The notes under the pieces were generated by a model. The model was not told where the DNA came from and did not search any database. It saw only the letters and a list, made by a program, of their open reading frames with translations. Of a stretch of 64,000 nt of DNA, positions 1-7,649 are shown piece by piece. Position numbers and translations under genes: made by a program. This DNA comes from Falsarthrobacter nasiphocae (GTDB lineage Bacteria > Actinomycetota > Actinomycetes > Actinomycetales > Micrococcaceae), in NCBI RefSeq assembly GCF_031456275.1, contig NZ_JAVDUI010000001.1:1260965-1324964 (forward strand), given 5' to 3'. Every line of letters begins with the position of its first letter. Within the stretch, counting starts at the first letter, position 1.

Positions 1-424
1 GAACGGGCGAGGTGTGGTTGAAGTAGCTCGAGCCGTGGGCGATCTCGATCCAGTTGGTCGAGAACGTCAGCGCCCCGAGCGTCTGCCGCAGGATGCCGAC
101 CCGGAGGTCGGGGCTCCCCGCGAGGCTCGCGGCAATGGAGATGACGACGACGACGGCGAGCGCGGGGAGAAGCCGCCGGGCCCGCCTGACCCAGAACTGG
201 CCGAGATCGATCCGCCCGGTGCGCGCATGCTCGCGGAGCAGGAGCGTGGTGATGAGGAACCCGGAGACCACGAAGAAGACGTCCACGCCGATGAACCCGC
301 CGGGCAGCAGCGCCGGGTGGACGTGGAAGGCGAGCACGGCGAGGACCGCGACGGCCCGGAAGGCGTCGAGGCCCAGGATGCGGAACGGCTGCGCGGGTGT
401 GCGCTCTGCTGAGGAGACCTGCAT
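1..424 (-). CDS. Acyltransferase family 3 (OafA/YrhL-like) membrane protein, N-terminal part
   Basis: The reading frame runs leftward off the window, so only about 141 N-terminal residues are present. After a short cytoplasmic start (MQVSSAERTP) comes the family signature RILGLDAFRAVAVLAVLAFH, then GGFIGVDVFFVVSGFLITTL and FWVRRARRLLPAL. These are TM1, TM2 and the R-R-A-R-R-L-L-P motif of acyltransferase 3 proteins, including the conserved His at the end of TM1. The family transfers acetyl or other acyl groups to cell-surface sugars or peptidoglycan across the membrane. The substrate cannot be predicted. The ATG start precedes the conserved TM1 by about 18 residues, as is usual. Confidence 0.85.
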   Translation of the reverse strand, partial: MQVSSAERTPAQPFRILGLDAFRAVAVLAVLAFHVHPALLPGGFIGVDVFFVVSGFLITTLLLREHARTGRIDLGQFWVRRARRLLPALAVVVVISIAASLAGSPDLRVGILRQTLGALTFSTNWIEIAHGSSYFNHTSPV

Positions 425-666
425 ATGCGGATGATGTCCTGGTTGAATGCGGGGTGACGGGGACTGCGGATCAGTCTAGTGGGCGGGTATAGGCTTGGAT
501 TCGCGCCAGCAGCACCGTCTCCTGAGGACCCTGTGCCATGACCGTCAGTCCCGCCTCCCGCCTCGTGCGAGGCTGGCTGGCTGCGCTTGTGAGCACCTTG
601 ACGGCGTCCGCCTCCCGCTGACTGAACGCGGTCGGTCCTGAGCCGGCTCAGCCTCTCGCGAACAGC

Positions 667-702
667 GAAGACCCCGAGATTTCGCAGAATCTCGGGGTCT
701 TC
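667..702. terminator. Perfect-stem hairpin, probable bidirectional terminator
   Basis: Two 15-base arms (GAAGACCCCGAGATT and its exact complement) surround a 6-base loop. The rightward arm ends in TCTTCTTG rather than a clean T-tract. It lies between the acyltransferase start and the end of the small Cys-rich gene. The 425-759 gap holds only this hairpin and a weak 27-codon ORF at 538-621 that I do not accept as a gene. Confidence 0.7.
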
Positions 703-759
703 TTGCATGTGCTGCGGGAAATAGCGCCGCAGGACGAGCGCGCAGAGTGCCGCCGGTGC

Positions 760-924
760 TCAGCGGCCGAAGAGCTTGGCGAGGAAGCCGGGCTCTTTGG
801 GCTCGTTCTCGTGGCCCTGGCAGCGGTCAGCAGGGGGGACGTTCTTCATCACCTGGTCGACATGCTGGCCGCATCCGGCCCATGTGGATTTTCCGCACTT
901 GCGGCAGGTAACTGCTCGGCACAT
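760..924 (-). CDS. Small Cys-rich protein (54 aa), sulfur-locus associated
   Basis: The protein reads MCRAVTCRKCGKSTWAGCGQ and continues with HVDQVMKNVPPADRCQGHEN, ending in a basic tail PGFLAKLFGR. Cysteines in CxxxxCxxC and a later C..H arrangement suggest a small zinc-ribbon-like fold. Similar short proteins of unknown function are common in actinobacteria. The ATG at 924 has a good ribosome site (GAAAGGA) 6 bases upstream; a longer in-frame extension to 1203 overlaps the MBL-rhodanese gene and reads as shadow sequence. It lies just downstream of the MBL-rhodanese gene on the same strand and may be cotranscribed with it. Its role in sulfur metabolism is inference from position only. Confidence 0.75.
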   Translation of the reverse strand: MCRAVTCRKCGKSTWAGCGQHVDQVMKNVPPADRCQGHENEPKEPGFLAKLFGR

Positions 925-1031
925 GGTGATTCCTTTCGATCGAGTGAATGCTGTGTGGTGCTTGCGGTGCGTGAAAGCGCGGTTGCGGGCACCCAAAGCA
1001 CCACACAGCGGGACGGGGAGAGGGAGCGTGG

Positions 1032-2432
<1,401 letters not shown>

Positions 2433-2458
2433 TGGAGCTCCTCAGATGAGACGGATCG

Positions 2459-2507
2459 ATACCCGGGCGGGTATTCATGTCATCCACCCTAATACCCCTG
2501 GGGGTAT
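2459..2507. promoter_or_regulatory. Two CsoR/CstR-type operator palindromes upstream of the MBL-rhodanese gene
   Basis: Two inverted repeats with 7-bp arms and a 2-bp centre: ATACCCG-GG-CGGGTAT at 2459-2474 and ATACCCC-TG-GGGGTAT at 2492-2507. Both match the G/C-tract dyads bound by CsoR-family repressors. They lie 27 and 60 bp upstream of the start at 2432, in the intergenic region shared with divergent cstR. Confidence 0.75.
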
Positions 2508-2549
2508 AAATCAACGAAGGTCGTTGCGCTGTGTTTGAGTGGGGGCTGG

Positions 2550-2565
2550 ACACCCCTAGGGGTAT
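2550..2565. promoter_or_regulatory. CsoR/CstR-type operator upstream of the cstR-like gene
   Basis: ACACCCC-TA-GGGGTAT, the same dyad as at 2492 and 7139 with one mismatch in the left arm. It is 42 bp upstream of the repressor start, so autoregulation is likely. Confidence 0.7.
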
Positions 2566-2607
2566 AGTGATCGGACTAGCCGTCCGATAGATGAAGGGCA
2601 GACTCGC

Positions 2608-2865
2608 ATGAAGCTCGACCCCCAGGAGATGAAGTCGGCCGTCAACCGACTCAAGCGCGCTCAGGGCCAGCTTGGCGCTGTCATCCGCATGATCGAAGAC
2701 GGGCAGGAGTGCCAGGAGGTCGTCACCCAGCTCGCTGCGGTCTCCAAGGCCGTGGACCGTGCGGGGTTCGTCATCATCTCCACTGGCCTTCAGCAGTGCA
2801 TCAGCGAGGGGAACTCGGAGATTGACGCCAAGCAGCTCGAGAAGATGTTCCTCAGCCTCGCCTGA
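2608..2865 (+). CDS. cstR: CsoR/CstR-family repressor, persulfide-sensing type
   Basis: 85 aa, the usual length for the all-helical CsoR family. The helix-1 core VNRLKRAQGQLGAVIRMI is intact. It has Cys35 and Cys64, the two conserved thiols, but the copper-binding His found four residues before the second Cys in true CsoR is Gly60 here. A Cys pair without the His fits CstR, which senses persulfides through di- or tetrasulfide links, rather than a Cu(I) sensor. The neighbours agree: MBL-rhodanese divergent on one side, and a rhodanese and TauE exporter with the same operator further right. The sensing chemistry is inferred from residues. Confidence 0.85.
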   Translation: MKLDPQEMKSAVNRLKRAQGQLGAVIRMIEDGQECQEVVTQLAAVSKAVDRAGFVIISTGLQQCISEGNSEIDAKQLEKMFLSLA

Positions 2866-2889
2866 CGGAGAACAGTCGGGCCAGGGGCC

Positions 2890-3570
2890 TCAGAGCACGA
2901 GGGGCAGGGCCACGAGCATCCCGAGGCTCCACGTGAGGTGGAGGGCTGTCGGAGAGACGAGGGAGCCCGAGCGCTCAGCCTCCCAGAAGGCGGCGCCGCC
3001 CACGAGCAGCGCGGCCACGGCGAGCAGCGGCACGCCCAGGGCCGCCGTCACCGCGAGGTAGAGACCCATGCTGATGATCGCGCGGAAGAGCAGGCTGCCG
3101 CGGAGGCTCCGGGGGATGACGCGGCGGAAGTAGGCCTCCTCCCCGAGGCCGTTGAGAGCCGTGGTCATTGCGGTGAGCCAGAGCGGGCCGACCCGGGCGT
3201 TGTCCAGGAGGCTCTGCACCGGCCCGAGGAGTGACGGCACCACGCGGACCACTTGCGCCCCGATGAGGAAGAGGGCAAGGAGGCCGAGGCCGATGAGCAC
3301 GCCGCGGCGCAGCTCCGCGCGGGCGGGGAGAGCCGGCGAGGCAGGCATCGGGGCACCCCCACGGACACCGCGGCCCCAGAGCACCCACGCGACCGCATAG
3401 ACGGCTGCCACGCCGAAGGTCGCCGCATAGAAGATCGCACCGCCGCGGGGTGCCGCGCTCGCGATGGCGAGGCCGGCGGCTGCAGCGCCCGAGGGAACGA
3501 GCAGGGCCGCCCAGCGGGTGACGCCGTTGGGCTCGTGCTGAGGGCTCGCGCTCGTCTGCTCCGGGGCCAT
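2890..3570 (-). CDS. CPBP-family intramembrane metalloprotease
   Basis: About 226 aa with several hydrophobic helices. It has the two family motifs: GLGEEAYFRRVI (the EExxxR catalytic motif) and, near the C-terminus, TALHLTWSLG with the second metal-binding His. CPBP proteins are CAAX-protease/bacteriocin-processing homologues in the membrane; the substrate is unknown. The start is unclear. I use ATG 3570; an in-frame GTG lies at 3594. The only strong ribosome site (TAGGAGG, just upstream of 3594) is correctly spaced only for an out-of-frame ATG at 3586. The gene is convergent with cstR and divergent from the SDR-TspO gene. Confidence 0.8.
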   Translation of the reverse strand: MAPEQTSASPQHEPNGVTRWAALLVPSGAAAAGLAIASAAPRGGAIFYAATFGVAAVYAVAWVLWGRGVRGGAPMPASPALPARAELRRGVLIGLGLLALFLIGAQVVRVVPSLLGPVQSLLDNARVGPLWLTAMTTALNGLGEEAYFRRVIPRSLRGSLLFRAIISMGLYLAVTAALGVPLLAVAALLVGGAAFWEAERSGSLVSPTALHLTWSLGMLVALPLVL

Positions 3571-3645
3571 GGCTCGATGATCCCATACGTCCACCTCCTA
3601 CATGTAAGGTGACCAACAAAGTTACGCGGAGCAGGGGAAGAGGTC

Positions 3646-5094
3646 ATGGCCGGACAGTCGCATCGCACGGCGCTCGTCACGGGGTCGACGGGATACATCG
3701 GGCGGAACCTCGTCGAGGAGCTCGCCTCCCACGGCTGGGCGGTCAAGGCCGTCACTCGCTCGGCGAGCAAGGCCGAGGACCAGCCCTGGAGCACTCGCAT
3801 CGTCCGCGACCACGGGGCCGAGCAAGGCCCCGGCCCGGGGGCGGTCGAGGTCGTCGAGGCCGACCTCTCCGACGCCGAGGCGCTGGAAGAGGCCATGAGG
3901 GGCGTCGACGCCGCGTGGTTCCTCGTCCACTCGATGGCATCCGGCGGCGACTTCGCCCGCGAGGACCACGAGATGGCCGAGGCCTTCGCGGCGGCCGCTG
4001 AGCGAGCCGGGGTCTCCCGGATCGTCTACCTCGGCGGGCTGCACCCGGACGGCGTCGAGCTCTCGGACCACCTGGCCTCCCGCGTCGACGTCGGCGAGAT
4101 CCTCCTCGACTCCGCCGTGCCCACGGCGGCGCTCCAGGCCGGAGTGGTCGTCGGAGACGGCTCGGAGTCCTTCGCCATGCTCCGCCACTTGTCCGAGCGC
4201 CTCCCCGGCTCAGTCGGCCCCGCCTGGATGTCCAACGAGATCACCCCGATCTCCATCCGGGACGTCCTCTTCTTCCTCCGGGCTGCCGCGGACCTGCCGC
4301 CCGAGGTCAACCGGGCCTTCGACATCGGCTCCCCGGATACGATGCCGTACAGCGACATGCTCAGGGTCTACGCCCAGGAGTGCCTCAGCGTTCCGAGGAT
4401 CGCCAAGACGGCGCCCATTCTCAACCAGCGCATCGCCGCTTGGGGCATCGCGTTCATGACGCCCGTCAGCCAGCGGATGACGGTGCCGCTCATCGGCAGC
4501 CTCGTTCACGACACGGTGGTGCAGGAGCGCGACCTCGAGTCCCTCGTCGGCACCCCCTCGGGCGGTCTGCAGGGTCTCCGCGAGGCGATCCGGCTCGCCG
4601 TGGACGGGGTCGACACGGGCCGATGGATGCGCACCGTGCGCCGCGTGGGCGCGGGTGTCGCCCTCACGGCGGTCACGGGCTCGCTCCTCACCGATCCGGA
4701 CAGCGCCTGGTATCGCGGCCTCCGCAAGCCCTCGTGGCAGCCTCCCAGCGCGGCGTTCCCCCTCGTGTGGACGGCCCTGTACGCGGACATCGCCCTCGTG
4801 AGCGCGCTTGTCATCGCGGACGCTCAGGAGAAGGGAGACGACGACGCGGCCCGCCGCTACATCCGCCGCCTGACCGGGAACCTCATCCTCAACGCGGGGT
4901 GGACGGGCCTCTTCTTCCGGGCCCGAAAGCCGTGGCTCGCTGCAGGGGGCGCCGCCGTGCTCGCCGCGAGCTCGGCAGACCTCGTCCGGCTCGCCGCGCA
5001 GTCCTCGCCGGAGCGGGGCGCCGTTCTCGCCCCGTATGCCGCCTGGACCGCGTTCGCCACGGCCCTGAGCGGCTGGATCGCTCGGCGCAACTAG
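3646..5094 (+). CDS. SDR/NAD(P)-binding epimerase-like domain fused to TspO/MBR domain
   Basis: 482 aa. The N-terminal half is an extended-SDR-like Rossmann domain: ALVTGSTGYIGRNLVEELA (TGxxGxxG) and later ADLSDAEAL and YLGGLHPDG. The last 150 residues form a TspO/MBR domain beginning WYRGLRKPSWQPPSAAFPLV, with several hydrophobic helices after it. TspO proteins bind tetrapyrroles and modulate oxidative or light stress. The SDR part may reduce or rearrange a bound small molecule. Related fusions are known to me from actinobacteria, but the reaction is not. The ATG has GGGGAAGAGG upstream. Its stop overlaps the stop of the convergent glycosylase gene by 4 bp. Confidence 0.85.
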   Translation: MAGQSHRTALVTGSTGYIGRNLVEELASHGWAVKAVTRSASKAEDQPWSTRIVRDHGAEQGPGPGAVEVVEADLSDAEALEEAMRGVDAAWFLVHSMASGGDFAREDHEMAEAFAAAAERAGVSRIVYLGGLHPDGVELSDHLASRVDVGEILLDSAVPTAALQAGVVVGDGSESFAMLRHLSERLPGSVGPAWMSNEITPISIRDVLFFLRAAADLPPEVNRAFDIGSPDTMPYSDMLRVYAQECLSVPRIAKTAPILNQRIAAWGIAFMTPVSQRMTVPLIGSLVHDTVVQERDLESLVGTPSGGLQGLREAIRLAVDGVDTGRWMRTVRRVGAGVALTAVTGSLLTDPDSAWYRGLRKPSWQPPSAAFPLVWTALYADIALVSALVIADAQEKGDDDAARRYIRRLTGNLILNAGWTGLFFRARKPWLAAGGAAVLAASSADLVRLAAQSSPERGAVLAPYAAWTAFATALSGWIARRN

Positions 5095-5588
5095 TCGATC
5101 TCGTGAGGCGGCTCTCGGCGTGACGAGGGGGCGCCGAGCTCCGGCTTCACGCGCTCCCAGCTCTCAATGCCGCCCGCCACGCTGCGGAACAGGGGGTGCG
5201 GCGCCGGGTCCGTGTCGAGGACTGGCTCCCACTCGGGGCTGCGCTCGCGGACCTTGGTCTTGAGGAGGCGGAGCTCGTAGTCGAGCTGCCCCTCGGTGAC
5301 GGGGAGGGCCAGCGCCGGGCCGGTCGTCGTCGGCCCCTCGGGGCTGGGCGCGATCCGCGAGCGGTCGAAGCGATAGCCGCGGCTGTCCGCCTCGTCGGCG
5401 AGGCCGTGGAGGTACGCGGTGATGCAGGCGAGGGGATCGGGGGCTGCGCGGAAGCGCTCCAGCTGCGGATGGCGGGTGTAGCCGCGCGTGAGGCCCTGGA
5501 GGACCTTCTGTGCGAGGAGCGCCTCCCGCCACCCGGCGACGAGCGCTTGGCGGTCGAGCAGCGAGGGATGAAGGGACCAGAGCCTCAT
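5091..5588 (-). CDS. Pyrimidine dimer DNA glycosylase / endonuclease V-like protein
   Basis: 165 aa. The N-terminus MRLWSLHPSLLDRQALVAGW followed by REALLAQKVL and RGYTRHPQLERF matches the Pyr_excise family (T4 DenV-like), where the early residues and a conserved Arg/Glu cluster act in excision of UV photoproducts. The adjacent SDR-TspO gene is also of a type often linked to light or oxidative stress, so a photodamage theme is possible. It is convergent with its left neighbour with a 4-bp overlap. The ATG is the only start consistent with the family N-terminus. Confidence 0.8.
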   Translation of the reverse strand: MRLWSLHPSLLDRQALVAGWREALLAQKVLQGLTRGYTRHPQLERFRAAPDPLACITAYLHGLADEADSRGYRFDRSRIAPSPEGPTTTGPALALPVTEGQLDYELRLLKTKVRERSPEWEPVLDTDPAPHPLFRSVAGGIESWERVKPELGAPSSRREPPHEID

Positions 5589-5713
5589 GCGGACTCGGGG
5601 TGGGTCATCGTGCGTCCTCTCTGGGGAGCGGTCGTCGGCGGATCATCTGCGGACACACTATCCGCCACCGGGTGCTGCCCTGTGAGACACCCACGGGGCG
5701 TCCTTGACTGTTG

Positions 5714-6280
5714 TCAGTTCGCGGAGGCCCTCAGGCGCTGCAGGGCCTCCGCCAGAGAGACATCGCCCGTCTGGTTGTACGGGAGCTTAGCGAGCAGTGA
5801 GCCCATCATGCAGGAGTTGCTGACGGCGGCGTAGACGAGGCCTGTTCCCACTGCTCCGGAGAGCCACTTGGCCTTGGGCGCAACCGTGCTCAGTGCCACG
5901 CCGCCGGCGACGAGTGCTCCGGCGACCAGCCGCACTTGGCGCTCCAGATCCCAGCGGACCAGGCCCTGGTTGGCGGTGCGCCCCTCGGCTGACCATGCCT
6001 GAATCCCACCCTCGAGGACGCTCGTACCCAGGGCTCCTGCGGAGGCCAGGAGCTGCTGAGCCCGCTGTGCTCGCGCGCCGGAGCGGCAGATGATGACGGT
6101 CTGGGTCGGGAGCTCATCGCTGATGTCCTGGGGGCTCCCCTCGATGAGGCTCAGCGGGACGTTGACGCTGCCGGGAATGTGGGCGGCCTCGTGCTCCGCC
6201 TTCGTGCGGACGTCGAGCAGCAGTGTGTCCGCCGGGAGGTTCTGGAGGTCAGACGGGGCGAGGTGGGGTGAGACGGGCAT
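5714..6280 (-). CDS. Membrane-anchored rhodanese with DUF2892 domain (YgaP-like)
   Basis: 188 aa from the ATG at 6280 (ribosome site AGGAGC 6 bases upstream); a longer frame to 6436 overlaps the TauE gene end and looks spurious. The N-terminal rhodanese domain has LLLDVRTKAEHEAAHIPGS and the active loop IICRSGARAQRA with the catalytic Cys. The C-terminal part has two membrane segments (VAGALVAGGVALSTV and SGAVGTGLVYAAVSNSCMMG), like E. coli YgaP. It transfers sulfane sulfur at the inner face of the membrane. It lies 47 bp downstream of the TauE exporter and is probably cotranscribed under the operator at 7139. Confidence 0.9.
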   Translation of the reverse strand: MPVSPHLAPSDLQNLPADTLLLDVRTKAEHEAAHIPGSVNVPLSLIEGSPQDISDELPTQTVIICRSGARAQRAQQLLASAGALGTSVLEGGIQAWSAEGRTANQGLVRWDLERQVRLVAGALVAGGVALSTVAPKAKWLSGAVGTGLVYAAVSNSCMMGSLLAKLPYNQTGDVSLAEALQRLRASAN

Positions 6281-6327
6281 GGTGCTCCTGTGTTGGGTGC
6301 GGGGTAGTTGAGAGTTGGGCGCGTGGC

Positions 6328-7095
6328 CTAGAAGAGGTTGGGCAGGCTCTGGCTGGCGGTGTAGGCGGCGGCGACGAGCAGGAAGCTCGCAAAGCCGAGC
6401 TGGAGGCCCTTCTTCGGGACGCGCTTGCCGAGCCATCCCCCGATCAGCGTGGCGGCCATCACGGTTGCCGCGAAGGGGATGGCGAGGTCCCAGCGAAGGC
6501 TCGCGGCCTGGTCGGCGTGCATCGCGAAGGAGATCGCGCTGTTCACGGCGATGACCAGGAGAGACGTCCCTACGGCTGCCGTCATGTCGAAGCCGAGCAC
6601 GAGGACGAGCGCGGGGACAATGGCGAAGCCGCCGCCGACGCCGAAGAACCCGGTGAGGAACCCGACCCCTGAGGCGGCACAGACGAGCAGGGTGACGCCG
6701 CGGGCGTCCATGGGCGTCTCTCGGGTCTCAGCGCGTCCGGTGCCGAGGGCTTTGCGGATCATCGTGGCGGCCACGACGACGAGCAGCACTGCGAACATCA
6801 CCAGCAGAAAATCGCCGTTGATGCCCTGTGCGAGCCGCGTGCCAATGAAGGCTCCGCCGGCGCCCAGCAGGCCGAACAGGAGGCCCTGTCTGAGGCGGAC
6901 GTTGCCGGCCTTGGCGTGGGAGGCCGCGCCTGTCACTGCGCCGACGCCCACGACGATGAGGGAGATGACCGTCGCCTCCTGCGGGCTCAGCCCGAGGCCG
7001 AACACGAGGAGGGGGATCGCCAGAATCGCGCCGCCTCCCCCGAGCGCGCCCATGAGGAGTCCGACCGCGATGCCGCCGAGAACGAGAAGAATCAT
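6328..7095 (-). CDS. TauE/SafE-family sulfite/sulfur-anion exporter
   Basis: 255 aa from ATG 7095. It begins with MILLVLGGIAVGLLMGALGG and contains about eight hydrophobic segments, with the family repeats GLSPQEATVISLIVVGVGAV and GFLTGFFGVGGGFAIVPALV (two-fold pseudosymmetric TauE halves). TauE/SafE proteins export sulfite, thiosulfate or organosulfonates. An upstream in-frame start at 7212 would place the CstR-type dyad (7139-7154) inside the coding region and reads as low-complexity shadow sequence, so I reject it. No clear ribosome site is visible. It forms a two-gene unit with the membrane rhodanese, which together would detoxify and expel excess sulfur species. Confidence 0.85.
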   Translation of the reverse strand: MILLVLGGIAVGLLMGALGGGGAILAIPLLVFGLGLSPQEATVISLIVVGVGAVTGAASHAKAGNVRLRQGLLFGLLGAGGAFIGTRLAQGINGDFLLVMFAVLLVVVAATMIRKALGTGRAETRETPMDARGVTLLVCAASGVGFLTGFFGVGGGFAIVPALVLVLGFDMTAAVGTSLLVIAVNSAISFAMHADQAASLRWDLAIPFAATVMAATLIGGWLGKRVPKKGLQLGFASFLLVAAAYTASQSLPNLF

Positions 7096-7138
7096 GAAGG
7101 GCGCCTGCCTGCCTGGTCGGGTGAACTCGCCCCCCACT

Positions 7139-7154
7139 ATACCCCAGGGGGTAT
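7139..7154. promoter_or_regulatory. CsoR/CstR-type operator upstream of TauE-rhodanese unit
   Basis: Perfect dyad ATACCCC-AG-GGGGTAT, the same as at 2492-2507 apart from the central pair. It lies 44 bp upstream of the TauE start and links this unit to the CstR-like repressor about 4.5 kb away. Confidence 0.75.
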
Positions 7155-7229
7155 GTGGTCGTGTTTGCTCTGTCGGCCCCGGGGGCGGAGGGCGCGCGAC
7201 GCGAGGGCGCATGCGGGGTGCCCAGCGCA

Positions 7230-7251
7230 GTGTGACGGGGGCTCGTCACAC
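7230..7251. repeat. Hairpin GTGTGACG/CGTCACAC upstream of the glycine riboswitch
   Basis: Two perfect 8-bp arms with a 6-base GGGGCT loop, between the CstR operator and the riboswitch. It could be an operator at the gcv promoter or the base of a terminator. No T-tract follows. Confidence 0.4.
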
Positions 7252-7299
7252 TTCCGCGCCCCGGGGTATCGTTGTCTGGTAGATCACAACTTCATCTTC

Positions 7300-7612
7300 G
7301 CCTCGCGCACGCGGGAGAGCTGGCGCCCTTGCCGGGCAGCCCAGCGCCGTAGGAGCAAACCTCCCCGGGAATCTCTCAGGCATCTGTACCGCGCACGCGA
7401 GCCGGCCGCGAGCCCGCCCCACGGGGCGCCGCTGACGGACGGCAGGGCAACTCTGGAAAGCATCGGCCTCCGTGGGCCCACCCCTAAGGGGGAGAGCGCG
7501 CGGGGCCGGACACCGACGGTGCAACGCCGTCCACAGGGCTCACGCGGCGCCAGCGCCGTCGTCGGCCAAGGGACAGCGGAATCTCTCAGGTCACAGAACA
7601 GAGCGGGGAGAA
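7300..7612 (+). promoter_or_regulatory. Glycine riboswitch (probably tandem aptamers)
   Basis: The first aptamer (about 7300-7400) has GCGGGAGAGC near 7311, then GCCGTAGGAGCAAAC and GGAATCTCTCAGG at 7368-7380, the conserved glycine-aptamer core. A second, longer aptamer follows (about 7440-7612) with GGCAACTCTGGAAAGC at its start and GGAATCTCTCAGG near 7580, ending in ACAGAGCGGGGAG. The duplicated CTCTCAGG core is the signature of the tandem class. It ends about 40 bases before gcvP, so glycine binding probably turns on the downstream glycine-cleavage genes. The second aptamer has a longer P3 region than usual. Confidence 0.9.
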
Positions 7613-7649
7613 CGCCGGCTTTTCCACGATCCAACGCCAGGAGTTCTCC

